Assembly (NCBI GenBank): GCA_937960895.1
Contig: CALCJD010000097.1
Span: forward strand, 1 to 6,912
DNA length: 6,912 nt
Direction: 5' to 3'
Origin: an uncultured Spartobacteria bacterium
GTDB lineage: Bacteria > Verrucomicrobiota > Verrucomicrobiia > Chthoniobacterales > Terrimicrobiaceae
In this document: in pieces, positions 1 to 5,539 of the stretch
Layout of the letters: every line of letters begins with the position of its first letter
Position numbering within the stretch: position 1 is the first letter of the stretch
The notes under the pieces: generated by a model
Told to the model about the DNA's origin: nothing
The model's input: only the letters and a program-made list of their open reading frames with translations
Database searches by the model: none
Translations under genes and position numbers: made by a program

Positions 1-132
1 GCGCCGATCCGGACCAATGCAAACGGAGGGACGACCGCCAGCCTGTCCCTTGAAAAAATCACCGTCGAGCCCCCAAAAAACCTGCCCCGTCCGAGAAATT
101 CAGCGAGAAGCCGAAAGTCGTCCCTCCGTTGG
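1..132. repeat. Direct repeat, copy 1 (left-truncated by window)
   Basis: This stretch matches bases 283-415. Bases 1-103 are nearly identical to copy 2, with one extra T in copy 2 (tgaaaaaatc against tgaaataaatc). The following 29 bases are diverged, at about 21 of 29 identical. The offset is 282 bp. The copy begins at the first base of the window, so it probably extends to the left. It contains the 14-mer aacggagggacgac at 22-35 and the reverse complement of that word at 117-130, giving the unit inverted ends. No protein-like reading was found. It is probably a non-coding intergenic repeat; whether it is dispersed in the genome cannot be seen from here. Confidence 0.8.
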
Positions 133-282
133 AAGCCGGACCAGAATCTCTCTCCCGTTTGGGTGCACGTATCAGAATCCCGTCTGCGCAGCGGAGCGGC
201 AGAAATCAGCGAAACGCCCCCTCAAAATCCCGCGGCGCCCCCGAACGCCCATCATCCGCCAGGCCGCATAAATAAAGGCCCG
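133..282. other. Spacer between repeat copies, no gene seen
   Basis: These 150 bp separate the two repeat copies. Open frames cross the segment on both strands, but they show low-complexity, Arg/Pro-rich translations with no recognisable domain, and they run through the repeats. The segment ends with an A/T-rich stretch (ataaataaa, 268-276) next to a possible hairpin listed separately. I see no RNA gene or mobile-element protein. Confidence 0.5.
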
Positions 283-297
283 GCGCCGATCCGGACC
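268..297 (-). terminator. Possible weak intrinsic terminator
   Basis: On the minus strand ggtccgg and ccgggcc (291-297 and 277-283) can pair over seven positions with one mismatch around a 7-nt loop. They are followed by TTTATTTAT. It lies about 180 bp beyond the gnd stop, so it could act as a backup terminator behind the strong one at 419-454. The stem is imperfect and the tail is interrupted by A, so this is a modest call. Confidence 0.3.
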
Positions 298-415
298 AAT
301 GCAAACGGAGGGACGACCGCCAGCCTGTCCCTTGAAATAAATCACCGTCGAGCCCCCAAAAAACCTGCCCCGTCCGAGAAATTCAGGGACAAGCCGGAGA
401 TTGGCCCTTCGTTGG
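283..415. repeat. Direct repeat, copy 2
   Basis: This is the second copy of the repeat at 1-132. The first hundred or so bases are almost identical and the last 29 have diverged. The 14-mer aacggagggacgac is conserved at 304-317, but its inverted partner, intact in copy 1 at 117-130, has decayed here to a related sequence around 402-415. The copy ends just before the terminator of gnd. The asymmetric decay suggests an old duplication with no coding constraint. Confidence 0.8.
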
Positions 416-418
416 GGC

Positions 419-454
419 AAAAAAAATCCCGCCTTCCGCGAGGGAAGGCGGGAT
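419..454 (-). terminator. Intrinsic terminator of gnd
   Basis: A perfect 12-bp stem (atcccgccttcc at 426-437 pairing with ggaaggcgggat at 443-454) surrounds a 5-nt loop. In the minus-strand direction it is followed directly by a run of eight T (complement of A 419-426, the last one inside the stem). It begins 20 bp after the gnd stop codon. This is a textbook Rho-independent terminator for the gnd transcript. Confidence 0.9.
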
Positions 455-474
455 GGGACGCGAGTTTTCCCCGA

Positions 475-1893
475 TCAGGAGAACCACTCGGTGTGGAAGA
501 ACTCCCCTGCGGGCTTGTCGATGCGCTCGTAGGTATGGGCGCCGAAATAATCGCGCTGGGCCTGGAGCAGGTTGGCCGGCAGACGTTCGGTCCGGTAGCT
601 GTCGAAGTAGCTCAGCGCCGCGCTGAACGCCGGCACGGCCACGCCATATTCGATGGCGGTCTGGACCGCCTTGCGCCAGCTGGCCTGGGTGCGAAGGAGG
701 ATGTCCGAGAAGAACGGATCGAGGACCAGATTCTTGAGGCCGGGGTTTTTGCGGTAGGCCTCGGTGATCCGGTTGAGGAAGCGGGCGCGAATGATGCAGC
801 CGCCGCGCCAGATGCTGGCGATGTCCTCGAAGTTCAGGTTCCAGTTGTAGAGCTCGCTGGCCTTGCCGAGCTGCACCATGCCCTGGGCGTAGCTGATGAT
901 CTTGCTCGCATAGAGCGCGTCGCGCACGGCGTTGATCAATTCCTCGCGGGAGCCCGCATAGGGCGCCGGCGAAGGACCGGTGAGCACCTTGGCGGCCGCG
1001 ACACGTTCGTCCTTGAGGGACGAAAGAATGCGCGCTTCGACCGCGCTGCCGATCACGGAGAGCGGCACACCCATTTCGGTGGCGTGGCCGACGGTCCATT
1101 TGCCCGTCCCCTTCTGGCCGGCCTTGTCGAGAATGACATCAACGAGCGGCTTGCCGGTTTCGGGATCCTTTTTGGTGAAAATATTCGCGGTGATCTCGAT
1201 GAGGAAGCTGTCGAGCTCGCCCTGGTTCCAGGTGGAGAAGATCTGATGGAACTCCTCCGCCGAGGGATTGATCGTGGCCTTGAGGATGGCGTAGGCCTCG
1301 CAGATGAGCTGCATGTCACCGTATTCGATGCCATTGTGCACCATCTTCACGTAGTGACCCGCGCCGTCCGGTCCCATGTACCGGCAGCAGGGCTCGCCTT
1401 CCGCCACGGCGGCAATTTTCGTGTAGATCGGAGCCAGCGACTCCCATCCTTCCCGGGAACCGCCCGGCATGATCGACGGCCCCTTCAGCGCGCCCTCCTC
1501 ACCACCGCTCACCCCGACGCCAAAGAAATGGATGCCCTTTTCCTTGAGGGCCTTTTCGCGGCGCTGGGTATCGGTCCAGAGCGAGTTTCCGCCATCAATG
1601 ATGACATCGCCCGGTTCAAGAAGGGGCACCAGCTGCTCGATGACCGCATCCACCGGAGCCCCGGCCTTGACCATGATCTGGGCTTTGCGGGGTCTGGCGA
1701 GGGACTGGACAAACTCCTCCAGCGTCTTCGTCGGGACGATGTTTTTCCCGCGGGCGCGTCCGGCGGCGAATTTTTCCGTGACCGAGGTGGTACGGTTGAA
1801 AACGCTCACACGAAAGCCCTTGCTTTCCATGTTGAGAACGAGATTCTCGCCCATGACGGCGAGGCCGATAAGACCGATGTCGCTTTGGCTCAT
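475..1893 (-). CDS. gnd: 6-phosphogluconate dehydrogenase, decarboxylating
   Basis: This cytoplasmic enzyme of the oxidative pentose phosphate pathway converts 6-phosphogluconate and NADP+ to ribulose 5-phosphate, CO2 and NADPH. Translation gives 472 residues, close to the 468 of E. coli Gnd and alignable along the whole length. Visible motifs are the N-terminal Rossmann loop GLIGLAVMGENL (residues 7-18) and FNRTT (32-36), the NADP+ phosphate-binding turn. Next come SGGEEGAL (129-136) and IMPGG (141-145). The substrate and catalytic helix VKMVHNGIEYGDMQ carries Lys183 and Glu190, the numbering of the sheep and E. coli active sites. The C-terminal tail QAQRDYFGAHTYERID carries Arg447 and His453, which reach the partner subunit in the known dimers. 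An in-frame TTG at 1923 would add ten residues, but MSQSDIGLIG at ATG 1893 matches the family start. No clear Shine-Dalgarno precedes either. The gene is followed by a strong terminator and appears monocistronic. Confidence 0.97.
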   Translation of the reverse strand: MSQSDIGLIGLAVMGENLVLNMESKGFRVSVFNRTTSVTEKFAAGRARGKNIVPTKTLEEFVQSLARPRKAQIMVKAGAPVDAVIEQLVPLLEPGDVIIDGGNSLWTDTQRREKALKEKGIHFFGVGVSGGEEGALKGPSIMPGGSREGWESLAPIYTKIAAVAEGEPCCRYMGPDGAGHYVKMVHNGIEYGDMQLICEAYAILKATINPSAEEFHQIFSTWNQGELDSFLIEITANIFTKKDPETGKPLVDVILDKAGQKGTGKWTVGHATEMGVPLSVIGSAVEARILSSLKDERVAAAKVLTGPSPAPYAGSREELINAVRDALYASKIISYAQGMVQLGKASELYNWNLNFEDIASIWRGGCIIRARFLNRITEAYRKNPGLKNLVLDPFFSDILLRTQASWRKAVQTAIEYGVAVPAFSAALSYFDSYRTERLPANLLQAQRDYFGAHTYERIDKPAGEFFHTEWFS

Positions 1894-1928
1894 GTATTTT
1901 GGGATGAAGTGATACCGATCCAAACTAG

Positions 1929-1967
1929 CCGCCGCGGCGGATTTTAGGCAATGGACATCTTTGGCAA
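1929..1967 (-). promoter_or_regulatory. Possible gnd promoter with adjacent palindrome
   Basis: In the 74-bp gap between the divergent gnd and pgsA genes, the minus strand has TAAAAT (1941-1946, five of six to a sigma70-type -10). TTGCCA (1962-1967, five of six to a -35) lies upstream, but the spacer is only 15 bp, which is short. Immediately downstream is the perfect 12-bp palindrome ccgccgcggcgg (1929-1940), where an operator could lie. GC-rich DNA produces such palindromes by chance, so confidence is low. Confidence 0.25.
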
Positions 1968-2537
1968 ATGAACCTTCCCAACAAACTCACACTTCTGCGA
2001 CTGGTCCTGGCGGTCCTTTTTGTGGTGTGCCTTTCGGTGAGTTTTCCCTGGCATCTGACCGTGGCACTGGCGCTTTTCCTGCTGGCCACGCTGACCGACT
2101 ACCTTGACGGCGAAATCGCGCGCCGCTGCCAGCTCATCACCGATTTTGGGAAGCTGATGGATCCCCTGGCCGACAAAGTCCTGACCGCCTCGGCCTTCAT
2201 CTGCCTGATCCCCTACGGGGCCCTGCCGGCCTGGGCGGTGATCGTGATCATCAGCCGGGAGTTTCTCATCACCGGCCTGCGGCTGCTTGCCAGCTCCAAG
2301 GGCATTGTCCTGCCCGCGGAAAAACTGGGAAAACACAAGACCGCCTGGCAGATGATCTCGATTCTCTACTTTCTGGGTCTGCTCGCCTGGAAGGCCCCGG
2401 CGGCGGGAAGCCCCCTCTTTCTTCCCCAGCCCTGGCAGGGAATTGGCGTGGCGCTTGTGACGATTACCGTGGTGCTGACTCTCTTCTCGGGCCTCGCCTA
2501 TTTCTGGAAAAACCGGCACCTGCTGGCCACCGGGTAG
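1968..2537 (+). CDS. pgsA: CDP-diacylglycerol--glycerol-3-phosphate 3-phosphatidyltransferase
   Basis: This inner-membrane enzyme makes phosphatidylglycerophosphate from CDP-diacylglycerol and sn-glycerol 3-phosphate, the committed step to phosphatidylglycerol and cardiolipin. The 189-residue product has the usual length for PgsA. It contains the complete CDP-alcohol phosphotransferase signature D-x2-D-G-x2-A-R-x8-G-x3-D-x3-D: Asp44, Asp47, Gly48, Ala51, Arg52, Gly61, Asp65 and Asp69. The four Asp residues bind the metal ions. The start MNLPNKLTLLR is typical of PgsA (N-P-N-x-L-T-x-x-R). Hydrophobic segments lie at about 10-42, 72-97, 127-143 and 158-177, as expected of a polytopic protein. 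ATG 1968 is chosen from this N-terminus. No good Shine-Dalgarno precedes it, but a 6-codon reading frame ends in an ATGA overlap with the start. Other family members (phosphatidylserine or cardiolipin synthases) share the signature, but length and N-terminus favour PgsA. Confidence 0.92.
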   Translation: MNLPNKLTLLRLVLAVLFVVCLSVSFPWHLTVALALFLLATLTDYLDGEIARRCQLITDFGKLMDPLADKVLTASAFICLIPYGALPAWAVIVIISREFLITGLRLLASSKGIVLPAEKLGKHKTAWQMISILYFLGLLAWKAPAAGSPLFLPQPWQGIGVALVTITVVLTLFSGLAYFWKNRHLLATG

Positions 2538-2772
2538 GCGCGGTTTTCTTCCTTTGGGGGACTTGAAATTGAGAATGCGGCCCGCGGGGAGTTTCGGGGG
2601 CCGATTTGATTCCCGGTCAGGTCGGAGGCCGACCGGCTCCCGTAGACAAGGGGCGCGAAGCGCGTCGAGATTTCAGCGTTTCCGCGTTTGACCCAGGTTC
2701 ACGCTTCAGCGTGCCACGTCCGTTTCCGCTTTTCCTCTCCGCGCCTCCTCACGTCGGCGCCCCCGTCAGGGA
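2538..2772. other. Convergent intergenic region with hairpin cluster
   Basis: These 235 bp separate the ends of pgsA and the OPX gene. I see no gene. There is a series of short palindromes: cggccc/gggccg (2578-2583 and 2598-2603), ggtcgg-agg-ccgacc (2620-2634), gcgc-gaa-gcgc (2653-2663) and cacgc-ttca-gcgtg (2700-2713). None is followed by a real T-run in either direction, so no canonical terminator can be called for either gene. The first hairpin is followed by atttgatt and might end pgsA transcription weakly. The arrangement resembles a small intergenic repeat module, but only one copy lies in the window. Confidence 0.5.
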
Positions 2773-3321
2773 TCACCAGAAGCTTTGCGGCACCCAGATG
2801 TTGTCTCCGGGTTTCAGCTTCACATCCTTGGAGGGGTTTTTGCGGATCTCGTTGAAATCGTGGATGGTCTGCTTGCCATCCTGCATGAGCTGCACCTTTT
2901 TCTGGTTGGCGTATTCCGTGAATCCTCCGCAGGCCATGATGGCCGACTGCAGGGTCATGTCCGCGGTGTAGGGCACCCGCTGGGGACTTCTCACATCGCC
3001 TCCCACGTTCACAAACCGGGCCTGACCCGCCATGTTGATGGTGATCGTGGGATTGGTGTAGATCTGTTGATTCCGGTAGGCGGTTTCGATGGCGTTTTGC
3101 AGTTCAGCCTGAGTCACACCCGCCGCCTTCACCTTGCCGATGTGAGGCATGTTGACATACCCCTGACCGTCGATGGTGTAGGCCGCGGAAACCTGTCCGA
3201 TGTCTTCGGAGGGCACTCCGCCCAGACGGATTTCGATCTGATCGCCGGGGCGCAGGACTGCTTCCTGGGCGCCCGCCAGAGCGAGCGAAGCCATCAAAAA
3301 ACAAGCGACAAGATATTTCAT
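2773..3321 (-). CDS. Short OPX-family polysaccharide export protein (SLBB domain)
   Basis: This 182-residue secreted protein belongs to the Wza/OPX export family. Residues 1-18 form a signal peptide (MKY, hydrophobic core, AGA cleavage before Gln19). No lipobox cysteine sits at the cleavage site, so it should be a soluble periplasmic protein rather than a Wza-like lipoprotein. Residues 23-97 fit the polysaccharide export domain: LRPGDQIEI, YTIDGQGYVNMPHIGKV, then YTNPTITI. Residues 103-150 fit one SLBB domain (FVNVGGDVRSPQRVPY, then ACGGFTEYA). LKPGDNIWVP (169-178) closes the fold. E. coli Wza has about 380 residues, further SLBB-type domains and a C-terminal amphipathic helix that forms the outer-membrane pore; all of that is missing, and the protein ends in SFW. 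The start is ATG 3321, sharing its A with the kinase stop (TGATG). GAGGAG lies 8 nt upstream, within the kinase codons. An in-frame TTG at 3324 is possible. Translation is probably coupled to the kinase gene. Confidence 0.9.
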   Translation of the reverse strand: MKYLVACFLMASLALAGAQEAVLRPGDQIEIRLGGVPSEDIGQVSAAYTIDGQGYVNMPHIGKVKAAGVTQAELQNAIETAYRNQQIYTNPTITINMAGQARFVNVGGDVRSPQRVPYTADMTLQSAIMACGGFTEYANQKKVQLMQDGKQTIHDFNEIRKNPSKDVKLKPGDNIWVPQSFW

Positions 3322-5459
3322 CAATACGTCTCCTCGCTCTTCGAATCGTCCGATTTTTGCGCGACTGCAACGTGTTTTTTCTGGACCTTCTTCTGCTGCC
3401 CCGTGGGCTTCTGGTAGTAGTAGTTGTAGTAGCTCGTGTAGTACTCGTAGTGCTGGTCGTGCCGCACGTCCACGTTGTTGAGGACGACCCCCAGGATGTT
3501 GCCGCCCACATTGATGACGGCCTGCTTGACACGCTGGAGCATGGCACGCGGGAAGCGGCGGTGCTGCACCACGATGATGGTCAGGTCGATGGCGCTGGCC
3601 AGCACCGACGCGTCGCTGACCCCGAGAATCGGGGGCGAATCGAAAAAGACGATGTCAAACCGGCTTTTGACCTCCTCGATGAACTCCACCATGCGCTGGG
3701 AGTTGAGGATGCCGACGGCGTCGGCGGGAATGCGGCCGCTGGGCAGGAGGAACAAGTTGTCGGATTTGGTCTGCAGGACCACTTCCTCAAGCTCAATATC
3801 AGTGGTGAGGTAATCCGTCAGTCCGGTGTCGTTGGACACGCCGAAAATGCGGTGCTGCGAGGGACGACGAAGGTCGGCGTCGACGATCAGCGTGCTGTAT
3901 CCCCCCTGGGCAAACGTGTAGGCGATGTTTGCCATGGTGGTGGATTTGCCCTCGCCCGTGCCGCCACTGACAATCGTGATCGTGCTGGCCTCGGGGTTCT
4001 TGCGGTTGAATTCGATGTTCGTCCGCATGATCCGGTAGGCCTCCGCGTCCGGGTTGTCGGGGGATTCGTTGATGAGGAGCGAGATATTCTTGGGAATGAC
4101 CGCAAGCACCGGCACCTGCAGGAACGTCTCCACGTCCTCCATCGTCTTCACGCTGGTGTCGAGATATTCGATGAAGAAGGCGAGACCGACGCCAAACACC
4201 AGACCCACCACAACACCCAAGGCAATGTTGAGAAGGACTTTGGGCTTGGCGGGATATGCTGAAGGCTCCGCCCGTTCCCAAATCACCGCCGGATTTTGCG
4301 GCATCTTGATGTCAACCAACTCCGTGTTGAGCTTCATCTCCGCCGCCTCAAGCAGACGCCTAGCTTGGATATATTCGCTCTTCACCTGCAGGTACTCCGC
4401 AGATTCCGTTTTCGACTGCTGGTGAACTGACTTGGAATTTTCGAGCTTGGCTTGAAGGTTTTTCAGCCCTTCCTCCGCGATTTTCAGGTTCACTTCGAGC
4501 GTCTTCCTGAGGGCCTTGGTCTGCTCATTGAGCTGTTTCCGCATTTCATCCTTTTTCGCCCGGAGGGATTTGACGGTGGGATGGTTGGGACCGAGCCCGG
4601 CATTAAGCAACCGGGCCTCTTCGGAAATCGCGTCTTTGTAAATCGGAAGGACCTGTTGAATGATCGGATCGATGAGCTCCAAGGTCGCCAGGGAGTTCAT
4701 GATCTGCTCGTCGGTCATCTGGGATACCTGCTCGTGTTTTGCCCGAAGAGCAGCCACGCGCAATTCCTCGGCATTGACCTGCTGATCAATGGCCTGAACA
4801 GCGGCATTTTGAAGAGAAACCCCTTCCTCCATGGTGTCGGGATTGAGATCGACAATCCCCTTCTCGATGCGAATCTCCGCTGCGCGCTGTTTGAATTCTG
4901 CGACCTTCTTTTTCTGCCTCTCGACCTCTTCCTGCAAGGTCACAAGGGACTTGTTGATCCATTCCTGTTCCTCGGCAATACGGCGTCGCTGGTATTCCTC
5001 ACCGATGGCGTTGGCAATTTCCGCCGCCTCCTTGCTGTCCGTGCTGTAAACGGTAATCTGGATGAGCTCCGTGTTGCGGATTTCCCGCATATCCAGCATG
5101 CTGCGAAGTTTATAGTAGGCCGCTTCCTTGGAAGTCAGCCCCCAGCGCTGCATCAAGCCCAGCGATTCAATCACCGGGTAAAGCATCTCCTTGCGCTGGA
5201 TGATTTCGAACTGGGTGGTAAGAAACCGGGGATCCAGACCCTGCATCCCCGGTTGCTGCTCGAAAACCTGAAGGTGAGCCCCCCTCTGTCTCAATTGCAT
5301 GGTCACCGTGGAGGCATACTGCCGCGGCATCAGGTAGGTGATGACCGAGGCGGTGATGACCACCAGCAGGAATACCAAGATGATCAGTGGCATGCGGACG
5401 CGCAGAACGCGCCAATAGTCCAGAAAATGCAGCTTTACCTCGCCACTGTCGGTATTCAT
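3321..5459 (-). CDS. Wzz/Wzc-type polysaccharide co-polymerase with BY-kinase domain
   Basis: This 712-residue inner-membrane autokinase should control the polymerisation and export of a polysaccharide. The N-terminal Wzz domain starts with LDYWRVLRVR, and the first membrane segment lies at about 24-44. A long, mostly coiled-coil periplasmic region (about 165-385) contains GPNHPTVKSLR. A proline-containing motif (AEPSAYPAKPK, 397-407) leads into the second membrane segment (about 408-430). The cytoplasmic kinase domain has the ExxRxxR oligomerisation motif (Glu473, Arg476, Arg479), Walker A GGTGEGKST (Lys505), Walker A' LIVDADL (524-530) and Walker B IVFFDSP (Asp607). A Tyr cluster of eight residues lies between 671 and 682. 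Unlike E. coli Wzc, about 30 Lys/Asp/Ser-rich residues follow the cluster, ending in a lone C-terminal Tyr712. ATG 5459 fits the family N-terminus; its Shine-Dalgarno is weak. No phosphatase gene (Wzb type) is present in the window. Confidence 0.95.
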   Translation of the reverse strand: MNTDSGEVKLHFLDYWRVLRVRMPLIILVFLLVVITASVITYLMPRQYASTVTMQLRQRGAHLQVFEQQPGMQGLDPRFLTTQFEIIQRKEMLYPVIESLGLMQRWGLTSKEAAYYKLRSMLDMREIRNTELIQITVYSTDSKEAAEIANAIGEEYQRRRIAEEQEWINKSLVTLQEEVERQKKKVAEFKQRAAEIRIEKGIVDLNPDTMEEGVSLQNAAVQAIDQQVNAEELRVAALRAKHEQVSQMTDEQIMNSLATLELIDPIIQQVLPIYKDAISEEARLLNAGLGPNHPTVKSLRAKKDEMRKQLNEQTKALRKTLEVNLKIAEEGLKNLQAKLENSKSVHQQSKTESAEYLQVKSEYIQARRLLEAAEMKLNTELVDIKMPQNPAVIWERAEPSAYPAKPKVLLNIALGVVVGLVFGVGLAFFIEYLDTSVKTMEDVETFLQVPVLAVIPKNISLLINESPDNPDAEAYRIMRTNIEFNRKNPEASTITIVSGGTGEGKSTTMANIAYTFAQGGYSTLIVDADLRRPSQHRIFGVSNDTGLTDYLTTDIELEEVVLQTKSDNLFLLPSGRIPADAVGILNSQRMVEFIEEVKSRFDIVFFDSPPILGVSDASVLASAIDLTIIVVQHRRFPRAMLQRVKQAVINVGGNILGVVLNNVDVRHDQHYEYYTSYYNYYYQKPTGQQKKVQKKHVAVAQKSDDSKSEETY
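3330..3335 (-). promoter_or_regulatory. Shine-Dalgarno of the OPX gene inside kinase codons
   Basis: On the minus strand GAGGAG, coding Glu-Glu in the kinase tail, lies 8 nt before ATG 3321. It is the only strong Shine-Dalgarno among the genes of this window. It supports ATG 3321 as the OPX start and reinitiation after the kinase stop codon. Confidence 0.75.
3414..3449 (-). other. Tyr-cluster TAC triplet tract in the kinase gene
   Basis: This tract encodes residues 671-682 of the BY-kinase, where eight of twelve residues are Tyr. All eight use the codon TAC, giving runs of two and three TAC triplets. In known BY-kinases this cluster is transphosphorylated by the neighbouring subunit and sets the oligomeric state. 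The uniform codon use makes the tract triplet-repeat-like, so in-frame gain or loss of Tyr codons by slippage is conceivable; that part is inference. Confidence 0.8.
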
Positions 5460-5474
5460 AACGTCAATTTTCTC

Positions 5475-5502
5475 AAGATAGTCCCCGGGTGTTCAGCGTC
5501 AA
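5475..5502 (-). promoter_or_regulatory. Possible internal promoter for the kinase-OPX pair
   Basis: On the minus strand TTGACG (5497-5502, five of six to the -35 consensus) is followed after 16 bp by TATCTT (5475-5480, four of six to the -10). This lies upstream of the kinase start at 5459 and would give a leader of only about 10 nt. The element is embedded in an inverted repeat (listed next). It could drive the kinase and OPX genes separately from the barrel gene. Confidence 0.4.
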
Positions 5503-5511
5503 CCGGGGGAC
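5481..5511. repeat. Inverted repeat flanking the -35 box
   Basis: gtccccgg (5481-5488) and ccgggggac (5503-5511) are complementary over eight pairs with one bulged G, around a 14-nt loop containing the TTGACG box. As RNA this would form a hairpin between the barrel and kinase genes, but without a following U-run it is not a typical terminator. As DNA it could be an operator, and as RNA a processing or stabilising hairpin. Confidence 0.55.
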
Positions 5512-5539
5512 AAACTGCCCAATGCCCCTTGAGACGAGG

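Noticed and set aside
1..415. CRISPR array.
   Set aside because: There are only two long repeat copies and three 14-mers in mixed orientation, with no regular short repeat and spacer pattern and no cas genes.
17..420. Small frames on both strands of the repeat region (17-271 plus, 172-420 minus).
   Set aside because: They run across duplicated non-coding DNA. The two repeat copies differ by a one-base indel that would break any shared frame, and no domain is visible.
163..1947. A 594-codon open frame on the plus strand opposite gnd.
   Set aside because: It is a mirror frame of a GC-rich gene. The minus strand carries a full-length gnd with all catalytic residues, and the plus-strand translation shows no domain and runs through the repeat and the terminator.
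1944..2519. A minus-strand frame opposite pgsA.
   Set aside because: The translation is low-complexity Gly/His/Lys-rich, and the plus strand holds a perfect CDP-alcohol phosphotransferase signature.
3301..3321. LVAC near the N-terminus of the OPX protein as a lipobox.
   Set aside because: The cysteine would be residue 7, far too early for a lipoprotein signal peptide. The hydrophobic core continues beyond it to an ordinary AGA cleavage site.
3357..4262. Long plus-strand frame opposite the kinase domain.
   Set aside because: The translation is rich in His, Asp and Val runs without a domain, while the opposite strand has intact Walker motifs.
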